From: Ruminococcus sp. Phil11
GTDB taxonomy: Bacteria > Bacillota > Clostridia > Oscillospirales > Ruminococcaceae
DNA: 49,167 bases
Assembly: GCA_001940925.1 (NCBI GenBank)
Contig: MSGZ01000044.1
Location: 1-49,167, forward strand
Direction of reading: 5' to 3'
The position numbers were made by a program, and so were the translations under genes. The notes below the pieces were generated by a model. It worked only from the letters and a program-made list of their open reading frames with translations, searched no databases and had not been told where the DNA came from. Below are positions 45,325 through 49,167 of the stretch, in pieces (within the stretch, counting starts at the first letter, position 1; each line of letters starts with the position of its first letter).

Positions 45325-46784
45325 TACAGTTGCTCCTCCAGAATCAGGTATGCGCAGGTCGCCTGCGACTTGGCTTCGAGATAATCGAGATCCATTTTCC
45401 AGTCCTCGCACGCGATGAGCTGGATCAGCTCGGTGACGCGCTCGTAGGCCTTATGCATATTTTCGGTATTCGGGATGACGAAATAGTTTTCCTGCAGGAT
45501 CTTCCGCAGCTCCGTGCGGATGCCGTGCGGGATCGGCTCGGTCGCTGTGACCGGCTTAAATTCGCCGTGATCAAAGCGCGGGTTGATATCCGCGGCCTCT
45601 CTTGCGATCTCCTGTGCGGCGCGGCGGGAAAAGACCAGTGCCTCCAGCAGACTGTTGCTTGCCAGACGGTTGTTGCCGTGCACGCCGGTATGCGCACATT
45701 CGCCGCAGGCATAGAGCCGGTCTACGCGGGTCTGAGCATTGGAGTTGACGTCGATGCCGCCCATTAAGTAATGCTGGCAGGGATAGATCGGCACGGGCTC
45801 CTTTGTCAGGTCATAGCCCTGTTCCAACAGCTTGTTATAGATCTTCGGGAATCGCGCCTTGACGACCTCCGGATCCTCATGCGAGATATCGAGCCAGAAA
45901 TCCTTGGAGCCGGTGCGCTGGCTCTCGAGGATGATCGCATGGGAAACGACGTCACGCGGGGCAAGCTCCAGACGGTCGTCGTACCGCTGCATGAAGCGTT
46001 CCATGTTGCAGTTGCGCAGATAGGCACCCTCGCCGCGGACGGCCTCGGAGATGAGGAAGCATTCGCGGGTGTGCTTGTTATTGAACGCCGTCGGGTGGAA
46101 CTGGATCAGGCTGAGATTCTTGATGCGCGCGCCCAGCTCATACGCGATGCGGATGCCGTCGCCGGTTGCGATCGCGGAATTTGTTGTGTACTCGTACACG
46201 CGCCCGATGCCGCCGGTCGCCATGATGAGGAAGTGGCAGTCCACGGAGGTAAGCGCCCCGTCGCGCAGCAGCTCCACGGAGAAGCCGGTCTCGGTCTGCA
46301 CGGCGCGGCTCATGACGGTAAACTCGGAGATCGTCACATTCGGCAGATTGCGCGTCTGTGCGAGCAGTCCGCGAAGGATCTCCGCGCCGGTGGAATCGCG
46401 GTAATGGAAGATGCGTCTGCGGCAGTGACCGCCCTCAAGCGTGCGGTCGTAGTCGCCGTCCGCGCCGCGGTCAAATTCCACGCCGTATTCGACGAGTTGT
46501 TCAATATCCTGTGCAGCCTCGGAAACGAGGATCTGCAGCGTCTTGGGGTTGTTCGTGAATGCACCTGCAATGCGGGTGTCATTCGCGTGCAGCTCAATGT
46601 TGTCGCCGGGAGAGTTCCACACACCGGCGATGCCGCCCTGTGCCAGTGCCGAGTTGCAGAGGGTTGCCTCGCGCTTGGCCAGCAGCAGAACGCGCAGATC
46701 GGAAGGCAGATGCAGTGCCGCATAGCAGCCCGCAGCTCCGGCTCCCGCGATCACAACGTCATAGTTTTGTTCGAGATTCACCAT
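45324..46784 (-). CDS. nadB: L-aspartate oxidase
   Basis: A 486-residue FAD enzyme that oxidises aspartate to iminoaspartate, the first step of NAD synthesis. The FAD fold starts with DVVIAGAGAAGCYAALHL near residue 9. ALAQGGIAGVW near 48 and LSLIQFHPTAFNN near 220 are family motifs. HYLMGGIDVN near 335 and CGECAHTGVHGNNRLASNSLLE near 355 complete the active-site region. The C-terminal helical domain is shorter than in E. coli. The start at 46784 is preceded by AAAGGAG. The promoter is in a family-B repeat. nadC follows, but nadA is not in the window. Confidence 0.95.
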   Translation of the reverse strand: MVNLEQNYDVVIAGAGAAGCYAALHLPSDLRVLLLAKREATLCNSALAQGGIAGVWNSPGDNIELHANDTRIAGAFTNNPKTLQILVSEAAQDIEQLVEYGVEFDRGADGDYDRTLEGGHCRRRIFHYRDSTGAEILRGLLAQTRNLPNVTISEFTVMSRAVQTETGFSVELLRDGALTSVDCHFLIMATGGIGRVYEYTTNSAIATGDGIRIAYELGARIKNLSLIQFHPTAFNNKHTRECFLISEAVRGEGAYLRNCNMERFMQRYDDRLELAPRDVVSHAIILESQRTGSKDFWLDISHEDPEVVKARFPKIYNKLLEQGYDLTKEPVPIYPCQHYLMGGIDVNSNAQTRVDRLYACGECAHTGVHGNNRLASNSLLEALVFSRRAAQEIAREAADINPRFDHGEFKPVTATEPIPHGIRTELRKILQENYFVIPNTENMHKAYERVTELIQLIACEDWKMDLDYLEAKSQATCAYLILEEQL

Positions 46785-46815
46785 AGGAATGGCTCCTTTG
46801 ACTTCAAAAGTACCT

Positions 46816-47005
46816 ATATTATAACATATTACAGGCAAAATTTCAATGGAGCAGGGCGAAAAAATAAAAGATTTGCTGCATGGGAGCAAAAACGGAGGCG
46901 GGTTCTGCCCGCTTATAACATATTACAGGCAAAATTTCAATGGGAGCGGGATGAAAAATATATGCTTTCCTGCATGGGCGAAAAAAACGGAGAATGTGTA
47001 ATCTT
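46816..47005 (-). repeat. Two tandem family B promoter-bearing repeats
   Basis: Two units 94 bp apart (TTTCAA at 46841 and at 46935). Each reads on the minus strand: hairpin GCGGGCAGAACCCGC, CTCCGTTTTTGCTCCCATGC, a T-rich stretch and CCATTGAAATTTTGCCTGTA followed by ATATGTTATAA. The unit nearest nadB ends in a full TATAAT; the farther one has TATAAG. The same layout lies in front of moxR. Confidence 0.8.
46818..46846 (-). promoter_or_regulatory. Promoter of nadBC, inside repeat B
   Basis: On the minus strand, TTGAAA (46841-46846) and TATAAT (46818-46823) are 17 bp apart, about 34 bp from the nadB start. Confidence 0.8.
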
Positions 47006-47079
47006 TCCCCCCGTTTCCTGTTCTTATTAACAGAGGGCGCAGCCCCGTGATAACAGACAAATTTCATAACATCCTTCGC

Positions 47080-47120
47080 AAAACGCCTCCCGCTCTGTCT
47101 GACGGAACGGGGGCGTTTTG
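47080..47120. terminator. Orphan terminator-like hairpin
   Basis: CAAAACGCC and GGCGTTTTG (outer arms ending at 47120), with inner CCCG/CGGG, form a long stem with T-runs on both strands. No gene ends nearby, so it may protect the esterase promoter from read-through, or be a remnant. Confidence 0.6.
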
Positions 47121-47149
47121 TCGAAATAATACGCGTAAATTTCTCCCGC

Positions 47150-47178
47150 TTGACACCCCTGACAGAGTATGCTATACT
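47150..47178 (+). promoter_or_regulatory. Promoter of esterase gene
   Basis: TTGACA (47150-47155) and TATACT (47173-47178) are 17 bp apart, with a leader of about 75 nt. Confidence 0.8.
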
Positions 47179-47256
47179 GAAAATGTATCAACAAACCCCT
47201 CTCTCCGGATGTGTCAGGCAAACATGTCCGTACGACAAAGTTCAGGAGAAAATGCG

Positions 47257-48813
47257 ATGAAAAAACGAACGGCGATTCTGACGGCACTGCTGCTTGCTGC
47301 GGGCAGTGCGATGCCCGTCCGTGCGGCAGATACCGAGCTGCTGCGGGCAGATTTTGAAAGCGGTCTCTCCGGCTGGGAATCCCGCGGCGGCGCGAGCGTT
47401 GCGGTCTCCGCGGATGCAGCCGCAGATGGCTCTGCATCCGCAGCCGTGACGGACCGCTCGGCGGCATGGAACGGCATTTCGTATGCAGTCGGCAGCAAAT
47501 GCCCTGCCGGTACCTGCATCAGCGTACAGGCGCAGGTGATGCAGCGTTCCGGCGAAAGCGTGCATTTCAAAATGACGATGCAGTATCAGAGCGGCGGGCA
47601 GGCGGTCTACGACACCTTTGCAGAGGGCGATGCGGCCTCCGGCGAATGGACAAAGCTTTCTGCGGAGAGCTACACGGTGCCGCAGGGGACAGACCCTGTG
47701 CTGTATTTTGAGACCGACACCGCGACCTGCGATTTTTATCTGGATGACGTTGTCATCACGCGGATCGGCGCGGCCGTTCTGCCGTCGGGCAATTTCAGAA
47801 AGGGCGATGCTGACCACAGCGGAAAGATCGAAAAAGCGGATGCGGAAGCACTCCGTGACTGGCTGCTCGGCATGGAAAGTGCCGTCGGCAAAGACGCTGC
47901 CGATCTGGACGGCGACGGCGTACTGACCGCGAAGGATCTCTCCGGATTAAAGGATCTGCTGCTGAATCCGCCCGCGGAGCCGGGGCATGATACGGATTAT
48001 ATGTCCAAGGTGCGCGACCAGATCAGCACGAATGTGCCGCAGTCGATCCAGCGGAATGCAGGCGGCAAGCTGGAGCACATCACCTATTTCTCCCAGACGG
48101 CGAACCGCAATAAGGGCGCGAATGTCTGGATGCCGCCGGGGTATGACACATCCGAGCAGTATCCGGTGCTCTATGTCAACCACGGCTACGGCGGCGACGA
48201 AAACACGATGGCCAACAGCAGCGCGATCCGGGAAATGGCGACGAATCTGATCCAGAGCGGCGACGCGGTGCCGATGATCATTGTATTCACGGATCAGTAT
48301 TCCGACCCGGCGCACCAGAAGCAGACCGGCAACGGTCAGGCGGACGTTCCTGGCTATGACTTATTTGTCGAGGATTTGCCGGGCAGCCTGATGCCGTATA
48401 TCGAATCGCATTATCCGGTCAAGACCGGCCGCGAGTATACCGCGATCTCGGGCTTTTCGATGGGCGGCAGAGAATCGCTGTATATCGGTATGAAGTGCTG
48501 TGACAAGATCGGCTATATCGGCGCGGCGGCACCGGCACCGGGCATCTTCCAGACAAAGGATCAGTTCATGGATCACCCGGGCGTCATGACCAAGGACGAG
48601 ATCCGGATCGACCCGCCGTATTCGCCGTATCTGCTGCTGATCGCGGGCGGCACGAGCGACAACATGGTCAACGATTTCCCGGAGCAGTATCACAAGCTGT
48701 TCACGGAGCACGGCACGGAGAATATCTTTATGCCGGTACCGGGCGGCGGTCATGACGACAGCACAGTCATTCCGCTGATGTACAATTTCATCCGCCTGAT
48801 CTTCAAAGCCTAG
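47257..48813 (+). CDS. Secreted CBM22-dockerin-CE1-type esterase
   Basis: A 518-residue secreted enzyme. A signal peptide (about 1-23, ending VRAAD) is followed by a CBM22-like xylan-binding module (about 27-170, with DFESGLSGWESRGGASVAVS and DVVITRIG). A two-repeat type I dockerin follows (about 178-240, GDADHSGKIEKADAEALRDW and ADLDGDGVLTAKDLSGLKDL). Last comes an alpha/beta-hydrolase of the esterase D/CE1 type (about 248-518), with the nucleophile Ser in ISGFSMGGRESL and His in PGGGHDDSTV. It probably removes feruloyl or acetyl groups from xylan while docked on a scaffold. The dockerin lies between the modules, not at an end. The start is ATG at 47257 after AGGAG. The exact substrate is inference. 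Confidence 0.9.
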   Translation: MKKRTAILTALLLAAGSAMPVRAADTELLRADFESGLSGWESRGGASVAVSADAAADGSASAAVTDRSAAWNGISYAVGSKCPAGTCISVQAQVMQRSGESVHFKMTMQYQSGGQAVYDTFAEGDAASGEWTKLSAESYTVPQGTDPVLYFETDTATCDFYLDDVVITRIGAAVLPSGNFRKGDADHSGKIEKADAEALRDWLLGMESAVGKDAADLDGDGVLTAKDLSGLKDLLLNPPAEPGHDTDYMSKVRDQISTNVPQSIQRNAGGKLEHITYFSQTANRNKGANVWMPPGYDTSEQYPVLYVNHGYGGDENTMANSSAIREMATNLIQSGDAVPMIIVFTDQYSDPAHQKQTGNGQADVPGYDLFVEDLPGSLMPYIESHYPVKTGREYTAISGFSMGGRESLYIGMKCCDKIGYIGAAAPAPGIFQTKDQFMDHPGVMTKDEIRIDPPYSPYLLLIAGGTSDNMVNDFPEQYHKLFTEHGTENIFMPVPGGGHDDSTVIPLMYNFIRLIFKA

Positions 48814-49080
48814 CGGGCGGGCAGCGCCCGCTGGCGATTCCCTCCGGGGCGCGGAGCCCGCGCTGGCGTTTCCCTCCGGGGACGGTGAGCGAAGAACTCC
48901 CAATATTCGTAATGCACGCCGCGTGGCGGCTTCTGTAGCGTTACTGCTCCCAATGCTGAAGCCCGGCGGGGAGCCCCCGCTGGCGTTTCCTTCCGGGGAC
49001 GGTAAGTAAAGTGCTCCCAACAATCTAAACTGCACGCCGCGTGGCGGCTTCTGTTAGGTCACTGCTCCCAGTGCTGAAGT
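48812..49080 (+). repeat. Family A repeat array after the esterase gene
   Basis: Starting inside the TAG stop codon, the array holds GCGGGCAGCGCCCGC, a second GCGGAGCCCGCGC hairpin, two full units with TTTCC(C/T)TCCGGGGACGGT, CTCCCAA(T/C) and GCCGCGTGGCGGC, and two copies of CTCCCA(A/G)TGCTGAAG. It fills the end of the window almost to the terminal repeat. No gene is seen after 48813. Confidence 0.85.
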
Positions 49081-49105
49081 TCGCCGCGGGTATTGCTGTG
49101 AATGC

Positions 49106-49165
49106 TTCCGGTCAGGTGGCAGGCTAACCGTTTGCAGCCTCATAAAAGTTTTGATCAAACTTTTT
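49106..49165 (-). repeat. Right copy of contig-end inverted repeat
   Basis: The reverse complement of this stretch matches bases 1-60, including the 22-base outer segment with TTTGATCAAA and the GAGGCTGCAAAC segment. The two copies face each other. Confidence 0.8.
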
Positions 49166-49167
49166 CA

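Noticed and set aside
1..49167. Composite transposon or linear plasmid with terminal inverted repeats
   Set aside because: No transposase, replication or partition plasmid gene is present, and the interior is housekeeping DNA; a repeat-bounded contig explains the ends better.

Overview
The window looks like chromosomal DNA from a plant-fibre-degrading, Gram-positive Clostridia of the Ruminococcus type (Oscillospiraceae). The reasons are dockerin and cohesin-like modules on secreted enzymes, a broken GH11 xylanase, a CBM22-dockerin-esterase, Firmicutes families (DUF1846, PadR/DUF2812, YclM-type aspartokinase, T-box-controlled aspS), a high-GC coding style with AT-rich promoters, and strong AGGAGG-type ribosome sites. 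The species assignment is inference.

Layout. 1-9.1 kb: M48 membrane peptidase (-), DUF1846 protein, small membrane protein, thiN, rubrerythrin (-), T-box plus aspS, a GH25 lysozyme with dockerin-like and cohesin-like parts (-), and tRNA-Thr(GGU). 9.2-18 kb, all on the minus strand: a moxR-DUF58-transglutaminase operon, then an LRR surface protein followed by a 31-residue peptide gene and an anchored acidic protein. 18.5-28 kb: PadR-DUF2812 behind five 15-bp repeats, a DUF4190 protein, metA (TTG start), a three-gene biotin-dependent carboxyltransferase set with no membrane pump subunit, an XRE regulator with a membrane partner, scpA and a site-2 protease. 28-33 kb: rpmB, an ECF sigma/anti-sigma pair, and a GH11-cohesin-dockerin pseudogene. 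32.6-42.8 kb: alr, a small membrane protein and ung, then metF, the methionine synthase reactivation domain, an unknown protein, metH, a hydrolase and dtd, and finally aspartokinase. 43-49 kb: an SMI1/KNR4-like protein, nadB-nadC (-), and a CBM22-dockerin-CE1-like esterase.

Joint functions. Aspartokinase, MetA, MetF, the separate reactivation protein and MetH cover much of aspartate-to-methionine synthesis. The GH11, esterase and GH25 genes belong to the secreted, cellulosome-style programme. The moxR operon, LRR cluster and M48 peptidase are envelope functions.

The least explained material is the repeat DNA. Family A (hairpin-rich, about 86-120 bp per unit) sits at the 3' ends of five genes, always in the direction of the gene. 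In ung and nadC it supplies the stop codon and a similar C-terminal tail ending SLRGR. Family B (about 94-97 bp) carries a sigma-A promoter and sits directly upstream of moxR and nadB. The two families share a core hairpin. The window ends in imperfect inverted copies of a roughly 60-bp repeat, which suggests that it is a contig bounded by a dispersed repeat.
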